Assembly: GCA_900751035.1 (NCBI GenBank)
Contig: CAADSF010000045.1
Location: 1 to 11,775, forward strand
DNA from: an uncultured Oscillospiraceae bacterium
GTDB taxonomy: Bacteria; Bacillota; Clostridia; Oscillospirales; Oscillospiraceae
Length of the DNA: 11,775 nt
Direction of reading: 5' to 3'
Made by a program: the position numbers and the translations under genes. Shown here one piece after another: positions 1 to 6,503 of this stretch. Every line of letters begins with the position of its first letter. Position 1 is the first letter of the stretch. The notes below the pieces were generated by a model. The model did not search any database, was not told where the DNA came from, and saw only the letters and a program-made list of their open reading frames with translations.

Positions 1-84
1 GGCTATTACTGCTACTGCATCGACCACATCAACAACCATGTCCACATCACCACACCCCCGGAGGGTGCGGGAAAAGAGAAATAA
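1..84 (+). CDS. C-terminal end of an unidentified protein (partial)
   Basis: An open frame enters from the left edge in frame 1 and stops at TAA 82-84, giving 27 residues. The visible tail is rich in Cys, His and Asn (CYCIDHINNHVHI) and ends in a charged GAGKEK. A metal-binding role is conceivable from the Cys/His content, but no family is recognised. The stop lies 19 bases before the start of the nitroreductase gene on the same strand, so the two may be co-transcribed. The frame could be real or chance; the short gap and the ribosome-binding site just after it favour a real gene end. Confidence 0.5.
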   Translation, partial: GYYCYCIDHINNHVHITTPPEGAGKEK

Positions 85-103
85 ATCAAACGGAGGGACT
101 GTC

Positions 104-625
104 ATGAACGAAGTATTGAACTGCCTGCTGACCCGCAGAAGCGTCAAGAGCTATCTGCCGAAGCGCGTCGAGGAGGAAAAGCTGAACGCCGTTCTGGAGG
201 CCGGAACGTATGCCGCCTGCGGCATGGGCCGTCAGGCCGGGAAGATCGTCGTGCTGCAAAACCCGGATGATATCGCGCAGCTGGAAAGGATGAACGCACA
301 GATCATCGGGAACCCCGACGCGCACCCGTTCTACGGCGCGCCGGTCGTCTGCGTCGTGTTTGCGGACACGAGTGTGAACACGTGGGTCGAGGACGGCAGT
401 CTGGTCATCGGCAATATGATGGCCGCCGCGCACAGTCTCGGCCTCGGCAGCTGCTGGATTCACCGGGCCCGGCAGGAATTTGCAAGCGAGGAAGGCAGGG
501 CGCTGATGAAAAAATGGGGCGTGAGCGAAAGCTATGCCGGCATCGGCCACTGCATTCTCGGCTACGCCGCGCAGGAGCCCGCCCCCGCAAAGCCCAGAAA
601 GGCCGATTTCATTGTCCGCGTGTAA
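104..625 (+). CDS. Nitroreductase-family FMN oxidoreductase
   Basis: The product is a 173-residue flavoprotein of the nitroreductase superfamily, which transfers electrons from NAD(P)H through FMN to nitroaromatics, quinones or other acceptors. The N-terminal RRSVKSY (11-17) is the usual FMN phosphate-contact motif. The central helix DGSLVIGNMMAAAHSLGLGS (97-116), followed by CWI, is the typical dimer-core and FMN segment. The C-terminal IGHCILGYA (147-155) matches the family's final strand. Length is at the short end of the family. ATG 104 is chosen because GGAGGG (92-97) sits 6 bases upstream and the family motif begins right after it; an in-frame ATG at 38 would add 22 residues unlike the family. 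It follows the partial gene at 1-84. The physiological substrate is unknown, and many such clostridial proteins have no assigned role. Confidence 0.9.
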   Translation: MNEVLNCLLTRRSVKSYLPKRVEEEKLNAVLEAGTYAACGMGRQAGKIVVLQNPDDIAQLERMNAQIIGNPDAHPFYGAPVVCVVFADTSVNTWVEDGSLVIGNMMAAAHSLGLGSCWIHRARQEFASEEGRALMKKWGVSESYAGIGHCILGYAAQEPAPAKPRKADFIVRV

Positions 626-631
626 ATTCTC

Positions 632-660
632 TTGCAAAACGCGAAAAACAGGCTTATACT
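632..660 (+). promoter_or_regulatory. Sigma-A type promoter for the small membrane protein
   Basis: TTGCAA (632-637) and TATACT (655-660) are separated by 17 bases, close to the housekeeping consensus. Transcription would begin near 667, leaving a leader of about 20 bases before the AGGAGGG ribosome-binding site (672-678... approximately) of the next gene. It starts 6 bases after the nitroreductase stop, so the small gene can be expressed on its own. Confidence 0.65.
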
Positions 661-686
661 GAAGAAAAAAACAGGAGGGCACTGGT

Positions 687-848
687 ATGAAGTCCATCAA
701 AAGCATCCTGAAGATCGCAGGCGCGGTCATGGCCGTGATCGGCACGGTACTTGTCGTCGTCGGCTGCCTCGATGAGATCTGCGCAGGCGTCAAAAAGCTC
801 GCCGCCTGCCGCGCACGCCGCGAGGAAATGAAGGATTACGCAGACTAA
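687..848 (+). CDS. Small single-span membrane protein, function unknown
   Basis: The 53-residue product has a short basic N-terminus (MKSIKSILK) and a hydrophobic run at about residues 8-27 (ends VLVVVG), followed by a charged tail with CRARREEMKDYAD. This predicts one membrane helix with the charged tail on one side. A strong AGGAGGG lies 8 or 9 bases upstream of ATG 687. The gene has its own promoter (632-660) and is followed 11 bases later by a perfect terminator palindrome, so it looks like a self-contained unit. Cys27 lies near the end of the hydrophobic run, but the preceding residues (VVVG) are not a convincing lipobox. No family is recognised. Similar small one-helix proteins of unknown role are common in clostridial genomes. 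Confidence 0.75.
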   Translation: MKSIKSILKIAGAVMAVIGTVLVVVGCLDEICAGVKKLAACRARREEMKDYAD

Positions 849-859
849 CCGAGCAGACA

Positions 860-889
860 AACGCCCCGAAGCAGCTGCTTCGGGGCGTT
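860..889 (+). terminator. Perfect-palindrome intrinsic terminator
   Basis: AACGCCCCGAAGCAG is followed directly by its reverse complement, a 15-bp inverted repeat centred at 874/875, and then TTTTGC. The GC-rich stem plus U-run lies just after the stop of the small membrane protein at 848. On the - strand the tract is weaker (GTTTGTC), so it may also stop any transcript arriving from the aldolase side. Confidence 0.85.
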
Positions 890-1203
890 TTGCACGTCAA
901 AATGATGCTTTTTTGCAGCAGCGGGCCCAAAACATAAACCAGCGAAGCGTTTATGTTTTGGACAGGAGGAAACGGGCTCAGAGGATAAGAGGCTCCGCGC
1001 ATGGCGCGGGGACTCGTTCCGTCGAGGCCGTTTCCGACGCGCCTCCGGCGGCCCATTCTTTTCCGCCTTGCCGGAAAAGAATGGGGAGAAAAGGGGCGCT
1101 GGGTTACGTTTGGTGCGTGCAGATTCGCCGCGCCCCCGGCCGGATGGCCGGGGGCGCGGTCTGGCAGGAACGGGCCTGGCCTGAGGGAAGCAGGACCGTG
1201 TGC
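890..1203. repeat. Gene-free region with a cluster of hairpins, probable dispersed repeat
   Basis: No convincing gene is seen here. There are four perfect inverted repeats. 927-939/949-961 is a 13-bp stem (CCAAAACATAAAC) with a 9-base loop. 995-1000/1004-1009 is a 6-bp stem with loop ATG. 1052-1065/1072-1085 is a 14-bp stem (CCCATTCTTTTCCG) with a 6-base loop. 1128-1141/1146-1159 is a 14-bp stem (CCGCGCCCCCGGCC) with loop GGAT. None is followed by a clear T-run on either strand. The last one is 45 bases past the aldolase stop and may protect or end that transcript. The density of structure suggests a multi-copy intergenic element, but copy number cannot be judged from one window. Confidence 0.5.
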
Positions 1204-2286
1204 TTATGCCTTTTCTGCGAGGGACTTTCTGTATTTTTCACTTTCCCAGCTGGCGATGAAGTGCTTTGCCGCTTCGCCCATTGTGGAGACGGTATAGCCG
1301 TTTTCGCGAATCGTATCCATGATGAACGTGACCGCCGTCAGCGTCTCCGCGACGACCTGCGCGTTTTTCTCCTTCATCCGCAGCAGCACCCTGCCGGTTT
1401 TGAAATCGACGGAGGCCTCGCCCTCGGCAGGCTCCGGCTTGTTTTCAAACAGCGTGCCGATCAGGAACACCATCTGGTCCGGGTACAGCGGAGCCTCGAT
1501 CAGCGTCCGGTAATCATACCGGCCGCTCTGCAGCGCCTTCGTCAGCGCCGGTGCGTCGACCTCGTAAAGTCCGTCTGCAACGGGCTTTACTGCAACCTTC
1601 GGGAAGGAATCTCCCGCCTTGCCGAACTGGGCGGCCAGACGTTCGTTGGCGTCGGCGTTGATGCGGAGGCATTCGCCCGCGCTGTCGGAGTGGACGATGA
1701 TGCCGTGGTTCTGCATCAGGATCACAGCCGGGACGCGGCCCGTCTTGTGTTCCACGCGTGCAAGCTCGCGTCGGATGGCGAACGTCAGATTCGCGCCGGG
1801 ATCCGTATACGGTACCCAGCCCCAGCTGTAATCCGCACCGGCAAACGCCTTTTCCGCGATTTCACGGCAGGCGGTCGAGCAGCAGGCGAAGTTTGCGTAG
1901 ACGCTGTGCGTGTGGCAGACAAATTTGCGCAGGATCGAATGGAAGCCCGCCTCCACCGATGGGCGCAGCGCGGTCAGGCCCTCAATCTGCTTCGTGTTTT
2001 CCTTTGCAAAGGCCGAGCCCTGCTTCTCCACGTCCGCAAGCTGCTCCGGCTCATTGCCGTAGTAGAACCGGCGCAGCGCCTCGTAATCCAGCACCGCATA
2101 GGCCGTCTCCGGCGTGATATCCGACAGGCAGTAGCCGGAGGCCTTGATGGCCATCAGGCCGCCCGCAAGCTTCGCGGACGTGTTGCCGCCGCCGCCCTGC
2201 ACATAGTCGTTCCGTGCGCCCGCGCACTGCGACATACGGGAAAATGCCTCCAGATCCGCCGCATTCTCTTTGATAAAGGAATTCAT
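1204..2286 (-). CDS. Class II aldolase (zinc-dependent), long RhaD/YuxG-like form
   Basis: The 360-residue product belongs to the class II aldolase/adducin family, which cleaves sugar phosphates, typically to DHAP plus an aldehyde, with zinc. The phosphate-binding loop GGGGNTS lies at 31-37. RPSVE at 108-112 places Glu112 as the likely catalytic acid/base. HTH at 125-127 and His194 in MQNHG supply the zinc ligands. The loop between Glu112 and His125 is shorter than in E. coli FucA. At 360 residues it is much longer than FucA or AraD (about 215-230), with about 140 residues after the third His. This resembles the aldolase half of RhaD/AldA (YuxG-like) proteins rather than the short aldolases. 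ATG 2286 has GGGAGG 6 bases upstream. It is the last gene of the transport operon, after the ASRT-family gene. The substrate is probably the phosphorylated product of the FGGY kinase encoded upstream. Confidence 0.85.
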   Translation of the reverse strand: MNSFIKENAADLEAFSRMSQCAGARNDYVQGGGGNTSAKLAGGLMAIKASGYCLSDITPETAYAVLDYEALRRFYYGNEPEQLADVEKQGSAFAKENTKQIEGLTALRPSVEAGFHSILRKFVCHTHSVYANFACCSTACREIAEKAFAGADYSWGWVPYTDPGANLTFAIRRELARVEHKTGRVPAVILMQNHGIIVHSDSAGECLRINADANERLAAQFGKAGDSFPKVAVKPVADGLYEVDAPALTKALQSGRYDYRTLIEAPLYPDQMVFLIGTLFENKPEPAEGEASVDFKTGRVLLRMKEKNAQVVAETLTAVTFIMDTIRENGYTVSTMGEAAKHFIASWESEKYRKSLAEKA

Positions 2287-2308
2287 ATGGTACCTCCCTG
2301 TTATGGCT

Positions 2309-2333
2309 GCGGCCCGGCATTTTGCCGGGCCGC
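2309..2333 (-). other. Intercistronic hairpin before the aldolase gene
   Basis: An 11-bp perfect stem (GCGGCCCGGCA and its complement) with a 3-base loop lies between the ASRT-family stop (2354) and the aldolase ribosome-binding site (2293-2298). No T-run follows on the - strand, so it is unlikely to be a full terminator. It more likely stabilises or delimits mRNA segments within the operon. Confidence 0.6.
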
Positions 2334-2353
2334 GCTGTGTTTCCTGCGTTTTC

Positions 2354-2728
2354 TCAGCCCATGGGCTGCGCGATGGTCGTCATGATCCCCAGTGCGCGCT
2401 GTCTGGCGTCGGCGCGGGAATACTGCACGGCGACCGGCTGCGTCGATTCGACGACGGCGGCATACGGCGTGTCCACCGGCACACCGGCGCCGTCTGCGGT
2501 CTTCGCCTCGTCCATGCGGATGTGGACGTTCCGGCGGGCCGGGCAGCGCTGCGGTGCAAGCTGCATGGGCTCGCGGTCTTCAAAATAGAGCGTGATGGTC
2601 AGCCCGGCGTCCTGATCGTTCGTGTTGAGCACGCAGATGGCCTCGTGGCTCTTGATGGGGCCTTCGATGCTTTCCGACGGATAGTACATATCCGAGATCA
2701 GCCAGCGGCTGTAAGTTGTTTCCTGCAT
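2354..2728 (-). CDS. ASRT-family (sensory rhodopsin transducer-like) small-molecule-binding protein
   Basis: The 124-residue product matches the Anabaena sensory rhodopsin transducer family (Pfam ASRT type). Recognisable family features in order are HEAICVLNTNDQDA (28-41), LYFEDREP (47-54), ARRNVHIRMD (64-73), PYAAVVES (88-95), PVAVQYSR (98-105) and the closing MTTIA (116-120). No rhodopsin is encoded here. Comparative studies, as I recall them, proposed this family to be a soluble beta-sandwich binding sugars or related metabolites. Location between a sugar permease gene and an aldolase gene supports such a role: a cytoplasmic sensor, carrier or accessory enzyme of the pathway. ATG 2728 follows GGAG in TAAGGAGATACT, which overlaps the permease stop codon (2738-2740), so translation is probably coupled. 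Family call is from motif memory; the biochemical role is inference. Confidence 0.8.
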   Translation of the reverse strand: MQETTYSRWLISDMYYPSESIEGPIKSHEAICVLNTNDQDAGLTITLYFEDREPMQLAPQRCPARRNVHIRMDEAKTADGAGVPVDTPYAAVVESTQPVAVQYSRADARQRALGIMTTIAQPMG

Positions 2729-2737
2729 AGTATCTCC

Positions 2738-3700
2738 TTATTTCGATTTGCTGTTCGCTTTTTTACGGAGCACGTCGACAATGACGGCGATGACAATGAT
2801 GCTGCCGGTGACCATGCGCTGCGGGCCGGTCGGGATCAGCAGCAGGTTCATGCCGTTGGCAATGACGCCGATGAGCATCGTGCCGATGACCGTGCCGATG
2901 AGGCTGCCCTCGCCGCCGCTCATGGACGTGCCGCCGATGACGACAGCCGCGATGGCGTTCATTTCATAGCCCTCGGCGTTCGTCGGGACTGCCGAGTCCA
3001 AACGGGACGTCAGCAGCAGGGCTGCGATGCCGCAGCAGAAGCCGGAGAACGTGTACACGATCAGCTTGATGGCCTTGACGTTGATGCCGGAGAGCTTCGC
3101 GCACGATTCGTTGCCGCCGACCGCGTAGACATACCGGCCGATGCGTGTGAAGTGCAGCACGTAGTAGGCCAGAACGAACAGCGCGATCATGATCAGCAGC
3201 GCGACGAGCGGGATGCCCCGGACGCGGCCGGAGATTGCAAGGAAGCCTGCGGGCAGCGTATAGATCGGCTGGCCGGACGTGACCGTGTAGGACATGCCGC
3301 GCGCAAGCTCCATCATGCCGAGCGTCACGATAAACGGCGGCAGGTCAAGCCCTGCGATCAGCACGCCGTTGATGAGGCCGAGCACGCTGGCGCTCAGGAC
3401 CGCGATGATAATGGCCGGAGCGACGGGGATGTTCCAGTTCTTCATCATGATGGCGACAAACATACCGGTCAGCGCAGTGATCGAGCCGACGGACAGGTCG
3501 ATGCCGCCGATCAGGATGACGAAAGTCATGCCGATGGCAATGGTGAAGTTGATGGAGATCTGCTGCAGGATATTCAGCAGGTTGGTCTGCTTCAGAAAGG
3601 CCGGGGAAGCGATGGCCATAATGACGCACAGAACCAGGAAGGCAAGCAAAATGCCGAGAATATTCAGAGATTTGATACTGCTTTTGAGAGAACGTTTCAT
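2738..3700 (-). CDS. Sugar ABC transporter permease, RbsC family
   Basis: The 320-residue polytopic membrane protein is the channel subunit of a ribose-type (CUT2) importer and would work as a homodimer with the ATPase encoded just upstream. After a basic N-terminus, many hydrophobic helices span the protein. GGIDLSVGS near residues 65-73 is the family hallmark, with GGTSMSGGEGSLIGTVIGT in the C-terminal half, the usual cytoplasmic coupling region. The length is normal for RbsC (about 320). ATG 3700 is preceded by AGGAAAGGA (3711-3719). The gap to the ATPase stop is 22 bases, and the stop overlaps the ribosome-binding site of the ASRT-family gene. Only one permease gene is present, as expected for this transporter class. 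The transported sugar cannot be deduced. Confidence 0.93.
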   Translation of the reverse strand: MKRSLKSSIKSLNILGILLAFLVLCVIMAIASPAFLKQTNLLNILQQISINFTIAIGMTFVILIGGIDLSVGSITALTGMFVAIMMKNWNIPVAPAIIIAVLSASVLGLINGVLIAGLDLPPFIVTLGMMELARGMSYTVTSGQPIYTLPAGFLAISGRVRGIPLVALLIMIALFVLAYYVLHFTRIGRYVYAVGGNESCAKLSGINVKAIKLIVYTFSGFCCGIAALLLTSRLDSAVPTNAEGYEMNAIAAVVIGGTSMSGGEGSLIGTVIGTMLIGVIANGMNLLLIPTGPQRMVTGSIIVIAVIVDVLRKKANSKSK

Positions 3701-3722
3701 CTTTATTGTGTCCTTTCCTGCA

Positions 3723-5219
3723 TCAGACAGCGGCGCTGCCGCCCGTAGCCAGATACATCAGTGATTCCTGCGTGAACTGTCCCTTGCGCTCCTCGCCGGT
3801 GATGGCGCCGCGGCACATGACGACAATCCGGTCGCAGATGCCCATAAGCTCCGTCATTTCCGAGGAGATCACGATCACGCATTTGCCTGCTGCGGCGATC
3901 TCGTTGATGATGTTGTATACCTCGACCTTCGCGCCGATGTCGATGCCGCGCGTCGGCTCGTCGAGGAACAGGACCTTCGCATCCGACATCAGCCACTTGG
4001 CCAGAACAATCTTCTGCTGGTTGCCGCCGGAAAGATTGACGACCTTCTGCCGCAGGGACGGCGTCTTGATGCGCATCTTTTCCACGTAGTCCTGACAGCT
4101 CTGCTGCTCCTTGCGGAGATTCAGCTTTCCGCTGCGCACGAAGTCGCGCAGCGCGACGATGGAGATATTCTCCTTGCAGTCGCGGCAGAGGATCAGGCCC
4201 TCTGTCTTGCGGTCCTCGGTGACAAAGCCGATGCCCGCGTTGATGGCGTCAAGCGGCTTGCGGATCACGGCCTCCTTGCCGTCGATGAACACGCGGCCTG
4301 CATCCTTCGGGTCGATACCGAAGATGGCCCGTGCCGTCTCCGTCCGGCCTGCGCCGACCAGACCGCAGATGCCGACGACCTCGCCCTTGCGGGCCTCGAA
4401 GCTGATATCGTTCAGGATGCCCTCGCGGCTGATCCCCTCCACACGGAAGCCGACCTCGCCGATGGGACAGTCGCGTTTGGGGAACTGCTCCTTCAGATCG
4501 TGTCCGACCATGCCGCGGATAAGATCGTCGATGGTGATATCGCTGACGTTCACGGTCGTGATCGTCCTGCCGTCGCGCATGATGGTGGCGCGGTCCGCAA
4601 TCTCCATCGTTTCTTCCAGACGGTGCGAAATGTAAATGACGGCCACGCCCTCGGACTTCAGCTTTGCGATGGTCTTGAAGAGCTTTGCGGTTTCTTTATC
4701 GGTCAAAGGCGCGGATGGCTCGTCCATGACGATGACCTTGGCCTGATGATTCAATGCCTTTGCGATCTCGACCATCTGCTGCTGCGCGATGCCGAGACTG
4801 CTGATTTTGCTTCTGACGTTGATATCCACCTCAAGCGAGTCGATAATGGCCTGCGCATCGCTGTAGACGCGCTTCCAGTCGATGCACGCGGAGTTTTTCA
4901 TCGGAAGCGAGCTGAGGAAGATGTTTTCCGCAACGCTCAGCTGCGGAACAAGATTGAGCTCCTGATAGATGATGCTGACGCCAAGCTCCTGCGCCTGTCT
5001 TGGCGAATTGATCTGGACGGGCTGGCCGTCAAAAATGATCTCGCCGACATCCTTCTTATATGCGCCGGACAGAATCTTCATAAGCGTGGATTTCCCTGCG
5101 CCGTTTTCGCCCAGCAGCGCGTGGACCTCGCCGCGCTCAATGCTGAGGCTGACGTTGTCGAGCGCCAGAACGCCCGGAAACTGCTTTGAGATGTCCCGCA
5201 TTTTCAGTATTTCAGACAA
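3723..5219 (-). CDS. Sugar ABC transporter ATPase, RbsA family (double NBD), TTG start
   Basis: The 498-residue protein has two fused nucleotide-binding domains that drive the CUT2 importer. In domain 1, Walker A GENGAGKST is at 37-45, and the downstream VMDEPSAPLTDKE is Walker B; its signature (LGIAQQQMVEIA) is degenerate. Domain 2 has a degenerate Walker A (GLVGAGRTE) but an intact LSGGNQQK signature and FLDEPTRGID. This asymmetry is normal for the family. The start is read as TTG at 5217-5219: AGGAGA (5227-5232) sits 7 bases upstream and the product then begins SEILKMRDISKQFPG, as RbsA proteins do. An in-frame ATG at 5279 would add 20 residues, would lie inside the hairpin at 5259-5289, and has no good ribosome-binding site. 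The gene lies 94 bases after the binding-protein gene and 22 before the permease gene. Confidence 0.93.
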   Translation of the reverse strand: MSEILKMRDISKQFPGVLALDNVSLSIERGEVHALLGENGAGKSTLMKILSGAYKKDVGEIIFDGQPVQINSPRQAQELGVSIIYQELNLVPQLSVAENIFLSSLPMKNSACIDWKRVYSDAQAIIDSLEVDINVRSKISSLGIAQQQMVEIAKALNHQAKVIVMDEPSAPLTDKETAKLFKTIAKLKSEGVAVIYISHRLEETMEIADRATIMRDGRTITTVNVSDITIDDLIRGMVGHDLKEQFPKRDCPIGEVGFRVEGISREGILNDISFEARKGEVVGICGLVGAGRTETARAIFGIDPKDAGRVFIDGKEAVIRKPLDAINAGIGFVTEDRKTEGLILCRDCKENISIVALRDFVRSGKLNLRKEQQSCQDYVEKMRIKTPSLRQKVVNLSGGNQQKIVLAKWLMSDAKVLFLDEPTRGIDIGAKVEVYNIINEIAAAGKCVIVISSEMTELMGICDRIVVMCRGAITGEERKGQFTQESLMYLATGGSAAV

Positions 5220-5258
5220 TTGGCATTCTCCTATCACACGATGGCGGAAATTTCGATT

Positions 5259-5289
5259 CAGCGGGGATATGCAGCGCATATCCCCGCTG
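5259..5289 (-). other. Strong intercistronic hairpin between binding-protein and ATPase genes
   Basis: A 14-bp perfect stem (CAGCGGGGATATGC and its complement) with a 3-base loop lies between the binding-protein stop (5314) and the ATPase start (5219). On the - strand it is followed by AATCGAAATTT, not a clean T-run, so it is at most a leaky terminator. Hairpins at this point in importer operons commonly protect the upstream mRNA and raise binding-protein levels over the membrane subunits; that role is inferred here. Confidence 0.7.
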
Positions 5290-5313
5290 GAGTATCAGAG
5301 TGAGCGATGCGGA

Positions 5314-6303
5314 TTATTCAAAGGTTGCCAGATACGCGTCGACGTTGTCCTTGGTGATGACTTCCGTCTCAATCGTGAAGAACTTGTCAACAGTTTCGCC
5401 CTTGAGGATCTTGTCAATCATGTTGACGCACTCCTCGCCGGTCTTCAGACCGCCGATGGACAGCGTGCACATCAGATCGCCGGACTTGACAGCCTCCGCC
5501 GCGTTGGGGTTGCCGTCGAAGGAGAAGACGAGCTGCTTGCCGTTGGCCTGCTTGACAGCCTGCACAGCGCCGAGGCTCATTTCGTCGCAGAGGCCGAAGA
5601 AGGCGTCGATGTCAACGGACTGCATCATGTTGGCAGCCGCGTTCATGCCCTTTTCACGCTCCCAGTCGCCGCTCTGAGACGCGACAACGTGGATGTTGGG
5701 GTACTTCTCGGCAACACGGTCGGAGAAGCCGCCCATACGGGCCGTGGTGTGCTCGGAGGGCAGACCCTCGATGATGGCGACATTGGTTTCGGCGCCGTTC
5801 ACGACCTCAGCCATGTAGTCGGCGACCTTCGCGCCGCCCTCACGCTGGTCATAGGTGACGTAGCAGTCGACCTTACCGTCGGCCAGCTCGTCCTGAACGT
5901 TGAACATGACGACGGGGATGCCGGCCTCGTTGGCCTTCTTGACAGCGGTGACGATGGCGTCGGTGTTGATGGCGCAGATGATGATGCCGTCAACGCCGCG
6001 GGCGATCATGTCCTCGACCAGCTGGACCTGAGAAGCGTAGTCGCTCTCGGAGTCGGGTGCGGAGACGAGCAGCTCATAGCCCAGAGCCTCTGCCTGCGGC
6101 TTCGCGCCGTTGATGCAGGATGCGTAGTACGGAGAGATCATGGCAGGGGGAAGGAATGCGATGGTTTTCTTTTCGGTGGATTCCGTGTTAGTCTCCGCGG
6201 TTTCCGCGGGCGCCGTGGTGGAGTCTGTCTTGGTGGTGCCTGCACATGCGGCCATAAGGAAGACCATGCACAGAGCAAGCATCAATGCGAGAACCTTTTT
6301 CAT
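5314..6303 (-). CDS. Sugar-binding lipoprotein of the ABC importer (RbsB/periplasmic-binding-protein-4 type)
   Basis: The 329-residue protein is the extracellular receptor of the importer. It has a lipoprotein signal: MKK, a hydrophobic core and lipobox MAAC, with Cys20 as the lipidated residue. A Thr/Ala/Glu-rich linker follows to about residue 45. The mature domain starts KKTIAFLPPAMISPYYAS, the first strand and ligand loop of type I binding proteins. Later blocks include GVDGIIICAINTDA, AGIPVVMFN and VFSFDGNPNAAEAVKSGDL, the last being the typical hinge and ligand region (Phe-Asp-Gly-Asn). ATG 6303 has AGGAGG (6312-6317) 8 bases upstream. It is the first gene of the transport operon and is followed by a strong hairpin. 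Ligand identity is unknown; ribose, other pentoses, polyols and autoinducer-2 are all handled by relatives. Confidence 0.93.
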   Translation of the reverse strand: MKKVLALMLALCMVFLMAACAGTTKTDSTTAPAETAETNTESTEKKTIAFLPPAMISPYYASCINGAKPQAEALGYELLVSAPDSESDYASQVQLVEDMIARGVDGIIICAINTDAIVTAVKKANEAGIPVVMFNVQDELADGKVDCYVTYDQREGGAKVADYMAEVVNGAETNVAIIEGLPSEHTTARMGGFSDRVAEKYPNIHVVASQSGDWEREKGMNAAANMMQSVDIDAFFGLCDEMSLGAVQAVKQANGKQLVFSFDGNPNAAEAVKSGDLMCTLSIGGLKTGEECVNMIDKILKGETVDKFFTIETEVITKDNVDAYLATFE

Positions 6304-6378
6304 TTGTTTTTCCTCCTGATTTTATTAATGTACAGCCTCTGGCTGCTCATTACGGTGTGTTTTTCGCTTTGCGGTGTT

Positions 6379-6406
6379 TTTATTCTAGCATTCCAAAGCC
6401 CGTCAA
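6379..6406 (-). promoter_or_regulatory. Candidate promoter of the transport operon
   Basis: On the - strand TTGACG (6406-6401) is followed after 16 bases by AATAAA (6384-6379). Overlapping it is an extended -10, TGC-TAGAAT (6390-6382), which could work with little -35 help. Either gives a start near 6372-6376 and a leader of about 70 bases before the binding-protein gene. An imperfect palindrome AAAATGCGTTTT (6414-6425) lies just upstream. Which -10 is used cannot be settled by eye. Confidence 0.5.
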
Positions 6407-6450
6407 AACTAGTAAAATGCGTTTTGAAGTTAGGTAATTCGTTTTTGGCA

Positions 6451-6479
6451 TGTACAAAATCAAATGCGTATTTTGTGCA
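6451..6479. promoter_or_regulatory. Palindromic operator upstream of the transport operon (copy 1)
   Basis: TGTACAAAAT (6451-6460), 9 spacer bases, then ATTTTGTGCA (6470-6479): the halves are inverted repeats matching at 9 of 10 positions. The same architecture occurs before the kinase gene at 9870-9899. The centre is about 90 bases upstream of the predicted start of transcription, a place suited to an activator. The element begins 25 bases past the hydroxyacid dehydrogenase stop codon, so a role as an RNA hairpin ending the upstream transcript is an alternative, but no T-run follows it. Confidence 0.6.
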
Positions 6480-6503
6480 GATTGCCCGAATGCTGATGCC
6501 GTT

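Noticed and set aside
790..1056. - strand frame of 88 codons across the hairpin region
   Set aside because: It has no ribosome-binding site, runs through the terminator palindrome at 860-889, and its proline/arginine-rich sequence looks like chance translation of repeat DNA.
1128..1159. GC-rich hairpin as an intrinsic terminator of the aldolase operon
   Set aside because: No T-run follows on the - strand, so it was kept only as part of the structured region, not called as a terminator.
913..2385. Long + strand open frame of 490 codons opposite the aldolase gene
   Set aside because: It begins in the hairpin region with no ribosome-binding site, is arginine-rich and low in family-like motifs, and lies antisense to a clear aldolase. 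It is a by-product of GC-rich codon use.
2270..3748. Long + strand open frame of 492 codons opposite the permease gene
   Set aside because: The product is an Asp/His/Arg/Ala-rich composition typical of antisense frames of hydrophobic genes; the - strand permease is unmistakable.
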